Positions 1 to 6,800 of a DNA stretch of 12,908 bases are shown in pieces. This stretch comes from Nanobdellota archaeon. Its GTDB lineage: Archaea; Nanobdellota; Nanobdellia; Woesearchaeales; JAHJBD01. Location: positions 1 through 12,908 of the forward strand of contig JAHJBD010000096.1 in assembly GCA_018813725.1 (NCBI GenBank). Direction: 5' to 3'. The position numbers were made by a program, and so were the translations under genes. Under the pieces are notes generated by a model. That model saw only the letters and a list, made by a program, of their open reading frames with translations, was not told where the DNA came from and did no database searches. How positions within the stretch are numbered: the stretch's first letter is position 1; each line of letters begins with the position of its first letter.

Positions 1-597
1 CAAACTTCCGTCTGACAGCCAATCTTCCTGCAGCTTTTTTCCAAAATTGTTGATTATGCTGTATGATTTTGCAGCTTCTGCAGCTGGTATCTTGCAATAC
101 AATTCGATTGCCTCGAATTTGATGGCAAGAACCGGCCTTATTGCCTTTATCGCATCATCTATCTGCTTATTCACGTCCTTAGAGTCATCAACATGGTACT
201 TAACCTCTTCTAAGGCTGCCCTTATCCTATCTGGTGGATGTGGATAGTGTGTTTTAGGGTCAACTCCGTTCCGGCTTATATAGCTGACTATCTGCCTAAG
301 CTTTTGTTCCCTTAGCTCGGCCTTATACTCTTTGCTTAACGGTATCTCACCCTTTTCTATGATGATTTTCGCAACTTCTATCGGATCTGAAGTTTTGAAT
401 ACTGTTTCCATCACTTTCTCTGATGCTTGTATGCCCTTCCTTGAATCTGTGTAGACATGTTCCACTGCTAGGATATCAGACATTGAGACATTTTTGCCTT
501 TTCTGAATTCCAATGCTTTCTCTGCATCTGCAAGTATCTCAAACCATTTGCCGTTTGTGTACAATCTTATAATGCTTGCATCGTCTACAGATACCAT
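1..597 (-). CDS. SBDS: Ribosome maturation protein SBDS (Sdo1 family), 3' end cut off by window
   Basis: SBDS/Sdo1 proteins take part in late maturation of the large ribosomal subunit; in eukaryotes they help release the anti-association factor eIF6. The frame is open from an ATG at 597 to the window edge and gives the first 199 residues; archaeal members are usually about 230-240 residues, so only the end of the third domain is missing. The N-terminal FYSH domain covers about residues 1-90 and the central helical domain about 95-160, with the family hallmark DPKTHYPHPP at residues 113-122. The start lies one base after the psmA stop (TAA-A-ATG), so it is probably translated by coupling within the rnp2-psmA-SBDS operon. 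No strong Shine-Dalgarno site is visible. SBDS beside psmA and an RNase P gene is a known archaeal arrangement. Identity is very secure. Confidence 0.96.
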   Translation of the reverse strand, partial: MVSVDDASIIRLYTNGKWFEILADAEKALEFRKGKNVSMSDILAVEHVYTDSRKGIQASEKVMETVFKTSDPIEVAKIIIEKGEIPLSKEYKAELREQKLRQIVSYISRNGVDPKTHYPHPPDRIRAALEEVKYHVDDSKDVNKQIDDAIKAIRPVLAIKFEAIELYCKIPAAEAAKSYSIINNFGKKLQEDWLSDGSL

Positions 598-598
598 T

Positions 599-1333
599 TT
601 ACTTCTTTCTCTTTTTGCCTGATAATGCGGCCTCTATATCATCTTTTTTAAGCTTTGTAAACTTTTTCTCATCAGTCCTTATATAGGCTGAATCAATCCT
701 GTCAACTGAAAAATTTCCACCCAAAACTTTTTTTAGTGCTTTAAGGCACAATGTAAACCCTTCATCACAGGTAAGCTCTGGCTTATACTCTTTATGAAGT
801 ATATCTTCAATCTCTGTTTCGCCTTCCCCAATTACACTTGCTTTGTATTCAAAGAATATGCCTGTAGGGTCTGTCTCAAATAATTTAGGTCCATCATCGT
901 CAATTCCGCCTACTAATACAGACACTCCAAAAGGCCTTAATCCGCCGGATTGTGTGCATATCTGTTTAAGGTTAGCGATATCTTTTACTATGCTTAAGAC
1001 ATCTATCTCTTTGTCAAAAGTTACCCTGTTCTGCTGTGCTTTAACCTGAGCCCTTTCAATAAGAACTCTTGCGTCAGATATTATACCAGAAGCAGTAGCG
1101 CCCATATGTTCGTCTATCTGCCAGATCTTTTCTACTGACTCTGCGACAACCAACGGATCAACTATCCTTTTGTCTGTTACAAAGATTACGCCGTCTGAAC
1201 ATACCATTCCGATAGCTGAAGACCCTTGTTTTACTGTCTTTTTTGCATACTCAACTTGTAATAACCTGCCGTCAGGACTAAACATTGTTATAGCCCTGTC
1301 GTATCCCATTAATTGATGTGGCATAGGTTGCAT
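599..1333 (-). CDS. psmA: Archaeal proteasome alpha subunit
   Basis: This encodes the alpha subunit of the 20S proteasome, which forms the outer heptameric rings that gate access to the proteolytic beta rings and dock the regulatory ATPase. The typical N-terminus is clear: GYDRAITMFSPDGRLLQVEYA, the region that forms the gate and helix H0, followed by KQGSSAIGM. The segment GGLRPFGVSVLVGGID and the stretch DPTGIFFEYKASVIG are also family-typical. The frame can be read back to a GTG at 1342 that overlaps the rnp2 stop as GTGA, but I choose the ATG at 1333 (244 residues). A strong ribosome-binding site, GAGGTGA, lies at 1339-1345 with 5 bases of spacing to this ATG and would overlap the GTG. 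The C-terminus is Lys/Arg-rich (GKKRKK). No frameshift or odd residue is seen. Confidence 0.95.
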   Translation of the reverse strand: MQPMPHQLMGYDRAITMFSPDGRLLQVEYAKKTVKQGSSAIGMVCSDGVIFVTDKRIVDPLVVAESVEKIWQIDEHMGATASGIISDARVLIERAQVKAQQNRVTFDKEIDVLSIVKDIANLKQICTQSGGLRPFGVSVLVGGIDDDGPKLFETDPTGIFFEYKASVIGEGETEIEDILHKEYKPELTCDEGFTLCLKALKKVLGGNFSVDRIDSAYIRTDEKKFTKLKKDDIEAALSGKKRKK

Positions 1334-1338
1334 TTGTT

Positions 1339-1345
1339 TCACCTC
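1339..1345 (-). promoter_or_regulatory. Shine-Dalgarno site that decides the psmA start
   Basis: On the minus strand the bases read GAGGTGA, a seven-base match to the complement of the archaeal 16S rRNA 3' end, followed by AACAA and ATG (1333). The site contains the TGA stop of rnp2, so termination of rnp2 and initiation of psmA happen at the same place, which suggests translational coupling. It also overlaps the alternative GTG start at 1342, arguing against that start. Confidence 0.75.
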
Positions 1346-1680
1346 ATATATCTATTATAAGCTTTTTTTAGTATACCGCTTACACCTAGGCTTCTTACGA
1401 TGACATTCCTGTCATTTATCTGTTTTATTAAGCCCATCGAAGCTTTGATATGGTCAACATATTTATTATTTACTCTTACAAGACCCCTTTGTTTAGTCTC
1501 GCTCCATTTATCCTTAAGAAATATCATGCCTGCTTTCTCTTCGCCAAGCCTGCCAATGAATTCATGCACAGACTTCTGTATTGAACTGCTGACTGAATCA
1601 GCATCTGTTACTTGGTCTGAAATCACTTCATAAGCAATGTAACGTTTCCTTTCCTTTAATGTTGGTAATAAAGGCTTCAT
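1339..1680 (-). CDS. rnp2: Ribonuclease P protein component 2 (Pop5 family)
   Basis: Pop5 is one of the protein subunits of archaeal RNase P, where it works with Rpp30 to support the catalytic RNA that trims the 5' leader of pre-tRNA. The 113-residue product has the usual size. The N-terminus PLLPTLKERKRYIAYEVIS matches the archaeal Pop5 opening (PLPPTLRxKKRYIaFEV), and the C-terminal half (residues about 63-105, with RGLVRVNNKYVDHIKASMGL and VIVRSLGVSGILKKA) fits the Pop5/Rpp14 core. The ATG at 1680 has no Shine-Dalgarno site. A TATA-like stretch at about 1703-1711 lies near the distance expected for a leaderless mRNA, and a stronger box lies at 1752-1760. It is the first gene of the operon with psmA and SBDS. 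Identity is secure. Confidence 0.93.
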   Translation of the reverse strand: MKPLLPTLKERKRYIAYEVISDQVTDADSVSSSIQKSVHEFIGRLGEEKAGMIFLKDKWSETKQRGLVRVNNKYVDHIKASMGLIKQINDRNVIVRSLGVSGILKKAYNRYMR

Positions 1681-1703
1681 TTTCTGTGTTTACAACAGAG
1701 AAA
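1681..1703. promoter_or_regulatory. Inverted repeat directly before rnp2, possible operator
   Basis: Two 10-base half-sites, TTTCTGTGTT (1681-1690) and AACAGAGAAA (1694-1703), form a dyad with a 3-base spacer and one mismatched pair of positions. The dyad abuts the rnp2 ATG and the TATA-like stretch at 1703-1711, so a protein bound here could cover the transcription start. Whether it is an operator, an RNA hairpin in the leader or chance cannot be decided from one copy. Confidence 0.35.
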
Positions 1704-1711
1704 AATTTATC
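1703..1711 (-). promoter_or_regulatory. Candidate TATA box for a leaderless rnp2 transcript
   Basis: On the minus strand this reads as part of AGATAAATTTTT, centred about 27 bases before the rnp2 ATG at 1680. That distance would put the transcription start at or very near the ATG, which fits the lack of a ribosome-binding site. It is a weaker match to the archaeal TATA consensus than the box at 1752-1760, which could serve rnp2 with a leader of about 50 bases. Confidence 0.35.
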
Positions 1712-1745
1712 TGACCTTTTCCTCTCTCTCTTGTACAGAGTGCAT

Positions 1746-1760
1746 AAATACTATTTAAAG
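1746..1760. promoter_or_regulatory. Near-symmetric TATA region serving the non-coding RNA and possibly rnp2
   Basis: The plus strand reads AAATACTATTTAAAG. TATTTAAAG (1752-1760) lies 20-25 bases before the first base of the predicted RNA stem at 1775, the usual archaeal TATA-to-start distance. The minus strand reads CTTTAAATA at the same place, so the same box could also drive rnp2 leftward with a leader of roughly 50 bases. Direction is not fixed by the box itself and would be set by the flanking BRE. Confidence 0.5.
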
Positions 1761-1774
1761 TTATGGTTTTTCAT

Positions 1775-1945
1775 GGCTTAGTAGAAAATGTAGGTAAGCA
1801 TCAATAAGCGAAAGCCAATTTACCGCTACGTAACAGCTGACAGAGGGAGGGCTCCTTCGGAGATGTCAGCTTATTATGGTAAGCATCTAGGCTGTAGCCG
1901 ATGCTAACCCCAGCGGATAGCGAGATTTTCTACCGAGCCGTTTTT
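1775..1945 (+). ncRNA. Predicted structured non-coding RNA of unknown family
   Basis: This gap has no credible protein frame but folds well by eye. Positions 1775-1789 pair with 1925-1939 over 15 positions with one mismatch and one G-U wobble. Inside are hairpin 1 (GGTAA 1793-1797 with TTACC 1820-1824, around a GCGAAAGC loop), hairpin 2 (GCTGACA 1836-1842 with TGTCAGC 1864-1870, capped by CTCC-TTC-GGAG) and hairpin 3 (GGTAAGCATC 1878-1887 with GATGCTAACC 1900-1909, nine of ten pairs, then GGC-TGTA-GCC). CCGCT (1823-1827) could pair with AGCGG (1912-1916) as a further helix, competing slightly with hairpin 1. A TATA box lies 20-25 bases upstream and TTTTT ends the unit. It lacks RNase P RNA signatures, SRP helix 8 motifs, a T-loop and C/D boxes. 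Strand follows the TATA and T-run positions. Function unknown. Confidence 0.65.
1941..1945 (+). terminator. Oligo-T terminator of the non-coding RNA
   Basis: Five T residues directly follow the GC-rich closing half of the terminal stem (CCGAGCCG). Oligo-T runs are the usual archaeal intrinsic termination signal, and the position right after a complete stem marks the likely RNA 3' end. The TATA box of the next gene begins four bases later, so the two units look separate. Confidence 0.5.
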
Positions 1946-1948
1946 CAT

Positions 1949-1960
1949 AATATTTAAATA
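1949..1960 (+). promoter_or_regulatory. TATA box of the lipoprotein gene
   Basis: AATATTTAAATA is centred about 28 bases before the ATG at 1983 and there is no Shine-Dalgarno site between them, so the transcript is probably leaderless. Its presence after the RNA's oligo-T run argues that the RNA is not a 5' leader or riboswitch of this gene. Confidence 0.6.
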
Positions 1961-1982
1961 CTATCTATACAAAGATGACTGT

Positions 1983-2843
1983 ATGCTAGGTATAGCTATA
2001 GATAAGAAGATTTCTGTAGGTTTCGATATATTTTTGATCATAATTGCATCTGTATTTATTATTGGGGGATGCTGCGGTGGGGATGAAGGCTCTTCTGGCG
2101 GTGGTTGGGGTGGAGGTTGGCCTGATTTTAACAACCAGATCAATGACGCCAAAACCACATGTTCTTCCTTAGGTGGAATATGGCAAAATGATACTTGCAG
2201 GAGGTATACAGAGCCTCAGCAGACCATAACTGCCCAGGTTGAAGATAATGAAGGGAAAGTTGGTGACCAGCATTGCTGCAAGCTAGTAAATACCATAGAA
2301 TTAACTATAGCTACAATCCCTGACCAGAATGTCAGCGAAGATACACCAACATGGAATATTGACCTAAATCAATATGCAGGTGGAGCAAAAGATTCAGTAA
2401 CATGGAACATACTCTCTGTAGATCCTGCACTGGTCTCAGCATCCATATCTAATAACCTGTTGGTGCTTCAATTGACACCAAATGCTTATGGAAATACACA
2501 GCTGACAGTGCTTGGCATGAACCAGTATGCAAGGACAGCTACACAGACCATCAAGCTTAATGTGATATCTGTGCCAGATAATCCTCAGATAATATCAAGA
2601 CCAATTGTAGACACTAACTACAATACATATTATGAGTATCAGGTAAGGGTCTTTGATCCGGACAGTACATTTTTCAAATACAATATCTCGCAGGGACCAC
2701 CAGGGATGTCCATAAATGATGAAGGCCTTTTGACCTGGACACCTGACAGGACAGCCCCTGCCTTCAATGACTTGGAGATACAAGTGATAGACGAGAATAA
2801 GCTCAAAGGTACACAAACATACACATTGAGGGTTTGGCCATGA
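1983..2843 (+). CDS. Secreted, probably lipid-anchored protein with Ig-like/cadherin-like domains
   Basis: The 286-residue product has a hydrophobic segment at residues about 14-29 (FDIFLIIIASVFIIGG) followed by Cys30-Cys31 and a Gly/Ser-rich linker (GGDEGSSGGGWGGG). This resembles a lipoprotein signal with a lipobox of the form I-G-G-C, cut before Cys30. A short Cys-containing region follows (Cys60, Cys72), then two beta-sandwich domains: about residues 105-195 (tandem cadherin-like pattern) and about 197-285, which carries the putative-Ig signature YEYQVRVFDPDS ... GLLTWTPD. The likely role is surface adhesion or envelope structure; the ligand is unknown. The gene overlaps the next by four bases (ATGA), so they are co-translated. 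An Lgt-family gene lies at 7136. The order of a hydrophobic segment then double Cys is suggestive, not proof, of lipidation. Confidence 0.8.
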   Translation: MLGIAIDKKISVGFDIFLIIIASVFIIGGCCGGDEGSSGGGWGGGWPDFNNQINDAKTTCSSLGGIWQNDTCRRYTEPQQTITAQVEDNEGKVGDQHCCKLVNTIELTIATIPDQNVSEDTPTWNIDLNQYAGGAKDSVTWNILSVDPALVSASISNNLLVLQLTPNAYGNTQLTVLGMNQYARTATQTIKLNVISVPDNPQIISRPIVDTNYNTYYEYQVRVFDPDSTFFKYNISQGPPGMSINDEGLLTWTPDRTAPAFNDLEIQVIDENKLKGTQTYTLRVWP

Positions 2844-3883
2844 GCCAGTTATCAGAATACATCAAAGCATTGCTGCATCAGGGTTATGATATTGATACGA
2901 TTAAAAATTATCTCTTCCAATACGGCTATTCAGCAGAATCAGTAAAACAGGCAACAGACCAGGTTTATCATACTACGCATCATATCTCCTTTTCAAAGAG
3001 CACTTTAGCAGTCTTGGTTGCCATAATCTGTATGATTGGCCTTACAGTCGGCGTATTCCTGTTTAAACAAGTATCAAAAACACCAGAGCTCCTTGATGTC
3101 AAAGTGGATATATTAACACCTGAACTTGAAGCCGGAGATGATCTTAAGTTTAATGTAGATATATTTAACATGGGGGGTGTACAGACCTATGATGTAGAGA
3201 TGAGGTATGAAGTTTATGATTCTTCTAATCAATTAGCCGCAGTAAAAACAGAAAGCATCGCACTTCAAACACAGCTGGCGACCAGCGCATTGATGAACAT
3301 ACCCTCAAAAACACCACCAGGAATCTATATCCTCCAGGTTAAAGCATATTACAACAGCCTGACAGCATCAGCATCATCCAGTTTTGCGCTGACAAGCGCT
3401 GTATGCACACCAGATTGTACTGGCAAAGCATGTGGTGATAATGGATGCGGCGGATACTGCGGTATTTGTGCACAAGGGTTTGAATGTGAGGATACAGCTT
3501 GCACAGCAATTGTGGTACCTATTGTTGATATTGTGCCTGAACCTAGCACTGAACCAGAACAGGCTGAAGAACCCCTAATAGAAGAACCAACAACAACTCC
3601 TCCAGAAGCCAATGACCTTGCGAGCTTAAAAGAACTTGCCACAACAGACATAAACAGCGCAATACAAGGCTGCAGAAACACATATGACACAGATAGCTTA
3701 AAGAACGTCTGCTTTGTGTCCATTTCCTATTCGTCAAAGTCAGATAAGCCTTGTGGATTTATCACAGATGTCTCAGAAAAAGACCAGTGCTATAACAATT
3801 ATGTTATGGACACAAAGGATAGATCAGCATGTGAAAAGATTGAGAATTCTCAGATAAAGAGTTGGTGTCTTAGTACTGTCTGA
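2840..3883 (+). CDS. Membrane-anchored CARDB and Cys-rich surface protein
   Basis: I start at the ATG at 2840, which forms an ATGA overlap with the preceding stop and has GAGGGT at 2828-2833; an in-frame TTG at 2834 is less likely. The 347-residue product has four parts. Residues 1-43 are a small helical region (SEYIKALLHQGYDIDTIKNYL) like the UBA-like starts seen in DPANN membrane proteins. Residues 54-76 are one membrane helix. Residues about 82-185 fit a CARDB-type beta sandwich. Residues 189-221 carry eight Cys in the pattern CTPDC-GKACG-NGCGGYCGIC, followed by a Pro/Glu/Thr-rich linker and a C-terminal region (about 250-347) with six spaced Cys likely to form disulfides. The helical start would be cytoplasmic and the rest outside. 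It probably acts with the lipoprotein before it; a precise function is not apparent. Its 3' end overlaps the convergent gene by 14 bases. Confidence 0.8.
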   Translation: MSQLSEYIKALLHQGYDIDTIKNYLFQYGYSAESVKQATDQVYHTTHHISFSKSTLAVLVAIICMIGLTVGVFLFKQVSKTPELLDVKVDILTPELEAGDDLKFNVDIFNMGGVQTYDVEMRYEVYDSSNQLAAVKTESIALQTQLATSALMNIPSKTPPGIYILQVKAYYNSLTASASSSFALTSAVCTPDCTGKACGDNGCGGYCGICAQGFECEDTACTAIVVPIVDIVPEPSTEPEQAEEPLIEEPTTTPPEANDLASLKELATTDINSAIQGCRNTYDTDSLKNVCFVSISYSSKSDKPCGFITDVSEKDQCYNNYVMDTKDRSACEKIENSQIKSWCLSTV

Positions 3884-6800
3884 CTTTAAGTGTCCTATTG
3901 CCAGTGAAAGTTGAATTCAATCCATCACTGCACTTGATAAGCCAATCATAATCACCAACATCAAGCACTGTGTTGTATAAGTAATCCTTTGTTGAGAACT
4001 GATCAGTTGCATTAAGGTATATCATCCTGTATTTTTTCTTACCCCAGTCAGGACTGGTCCAATCAGCTATCTTAAAATGTACATTTACAGCTGCCCCATA
4101 AGGCCCGTAGATTATCTCGGCAGTATCGACTAAGGCACTTTTGTTATATAACACCTTATATATCACATCACCCCCAGAAACAGTCCAGTTTAATTCAAAA
4201 TGATGCCCTGCATCAACATCTGTGTAATTTGTATGCACCCATCCAGAAGGAATGCGTTCATGCTTATTTGTATAGCTATATTCCCTTTTGCCCTCATATA
4301 GATAACATATATTCCGCGGTGGTTCAAGCCATGAATCATCAGTGATATCATATCTAAATAAAACCTCAGTTCCTTTGGTTGACTTATAATCATCTGCAGG
4401 ACTGATTTGGTTTACTATCGGAGCCTTATTATCTGTATAATCTATAGGGATGGTAAAGAACTTTTTATCTGATTTGGTTTCAGTCATGTCATAACAATCT
4501 GCGAAAACATACATCATATGATTAGTCTTTAAGTAGGATATAAGCCATCTTAAAGGTATCTTGACCCCATCATTGAAAATGTCTGCAACACCAATAGGTG
4601 ATCCAGTATCCAGGAAATTCTCAATATATTCAAGATGAAATGTTAAATCAGCTGCTATATTGAATTCAAAGCTGTGGTTCATACTAGTCTTTATCTCTCT
4701 TCCAAGCAATACCATCGCATCATTATTTGCTCTGAATTCTTTAGTCGGCAGTATGGCTATCTTACATTTTGCAGGTATTGATGTATTAAATTTTAAGGAA
4801 ACAATAGACTTTGGCTTATACCCTGGCCTAATATCCCAGCCTGTCCTATCAGTAGCACTTAGAGTCATAGCATCAGGTGGAAATGGATTAGGGTTGGCAG
4901 TTACCCTATGTGCAGCATCCACAAACCTATGGTCAAATATTATCTGTGGCGCAGCAGAAGCAGGATCTGACACACAGTGCGGTACACCATTATCATCCTC
5001 ATAAAAGTGACAGTTCTGTCCTATTGCTCTACACTTATATTCAGAACAAACCCTACTTCCTTCGCAGGCACTACAGCTTCCTGCTCCAGGAGCTTGCCAT
5101 GGGAAACATACTGCAACACCCAAGGCCCATTGTTTATAATGGTTAGGCAAGGGCATCTTTGGGCAATGTGCGCCCGCAATCCCACAGCTTCCTTCACATG
5201 GAACATCAGCTACTTTGGCAAGATGTTTGCATTCACAGTCAAATGCATCACAAGGTCCCCAACCAGCTGCAACCTGTTGATAATAATCAGTTGCTATCTG
5301 TATTGTATCTGCACCCAAGGGATCATAGGTTACTGCGCCATGGTATTGATCTACATCAGTCTTGGTAAATACAGTTGTTGGCGCATCTTGATAAAGGCTA
5401 TACCATAAGCTTTCATTCTGGTCATGCAGCTGCCCGTGTGTACTGATGAACGAGCCCATTGAAAGTTCACTTAACCAGTTATTATAGTTGCCACAATCAC
5501 CTATCATGAAGCAGTTTGCAGCAGTTGCATCAAGCCAGTATCTTGGGACATTGATGCTGCTCATATTAGAGAAAGTTGGTTGGTAAAAGAAAGTTAACTG
5601 GTTTGAATTCTGGCAGTAATTAACAATCGATCCTGATAGATCAGCAGAAACCTCCCAAAACTTTAATCCAGGAGGAACATTAGGAACACATCTGCTTCTG
5701 TCAATAGTCACAGCTGGATCCTCTCTAGGCACCTGTTGCAATTTGGTTAGGTCAATATCTACAGGCCTCCTTACTGGCCATCTTGAACCATCTGATTTAT
5801 TTGTATACAATTCAACAAGCATATAATCTGCCCAATAACAGTCTCTATTGTTGATATTTTCACAGTTTGCCTGATTCATCTGCATCACACAATCCTGCCA
5901 CCTGTTAGGCCTGCAACGAGCAGTATACTTCTCATCCCTTTCCTGAGCACATAATTCTAACCTATAATCAGTGCATGGTTCAATGTATATATGGCCATTT
6001 ATGCATGAGTATTGGTAATGCCTGTTACCCACAAGATCCTTTCCATTGCCTGCTGCTGCATCATACTCACACCATCTTTCTCCATTTACCCTGCCGTCAC
6101 AGTCTTGGCACGGCTTACCATCGCATAAACTATCTGAGAATATGGTCACAGGCTCGCCTGCATAACATTTATGCCAATCAGCAATATAGGTATCACCTGG
6201 GTTTGCTATAACATCCTGTCCCTTGATGGCAAAATTAAATGTTAGATCAAGAGCATAATTATCAGCTCTTTTTGCCAATGTATACATAGTATCAGGATAA
6301 GGCTTTTGCTTGAATATTTTTATATCCTCTCCATGCTCTGTCATGAACTCATCTTTGTCATAATAAAATCGTGCAGTCTCATTTTTCATGATATAGAGCG
6401 CAAGATCAAATAATCTGCCTAATGGTAGCCTTATGCTCTGCTTAAAACCAGTAAAATCAATCCTGAAATCGCCTTTTTGTATTGTAATGGGAAAAGCTAC
6501 CTGCACAGCAACCTCATCTGTGGCAACTGATGTAGTCACAACATGCTCGCCATAGTTAACATCAAACCCTTCTAATTCAAAGTTACTGAACTGCACACAT
6601 TCTAAAAGATGGTCTGTAAGGTACTCGTTAAGTTCCTGCTGCATAGAGGCTCTGGAAACGGTTTTTCCACAAACAGTGTCAGAATAAAGTGACATAAGCA
6701 TATATCTATAGTTGATATGCTTGTATCTCCTGACTTTTTCAGGATATAAAGTACCTCCCTGTTCAGACATAAGCTTTATGGCAGGCATTATTGTCTTTTC

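Noticed and set aside
47..247. 66-codon plus-strand frame at the left edge
   Set aside because: Antisense to the conserved SBDS coding sequence.
1775..1945. RNase P RNA, suggested by the neighbouring rnp2 gene
   Set aside because: The conserved GAGGAAAGUC-type region and the 3' AGANNNNGGNUUA-type region that form helix P4 are absent on both strands.
1775..1945. tRNA with introns, SRP RNA, or C/D box RNA
   Set aside because: No GGTTCRA T-loop, no SRP helix 8 GGAAGGAAGCAG-like motif, no box C; the length also does not suit SRP RNA. H/ACA guide RNA is not fully excluded because ACA follows hairpin 1, but the long terminal stem does not fit.
1775..1982. Riboswitch or leader of the lipoprotein gene
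   Set aside because: An oligo-T run and a separate TATA box lie between the structure and the ATG, predicting a leaderless mRNA that excludes the structure.
3349..3737. Minus-strand frames antisense to the CARDB protein gene
   Set aside because: They mirror the Cys-rich and Pro/Glu-rich coding sequence, with low-complexity Ser/Val/Leu translations and no start signals.
4660..5408. Plus-strand open frames of up to 143 codons antisense to the large surface protein
   Set aside because: They lie fully inside a long, well-supported minus-strand gene, have no promoter or ribosome-binding site and no family features.
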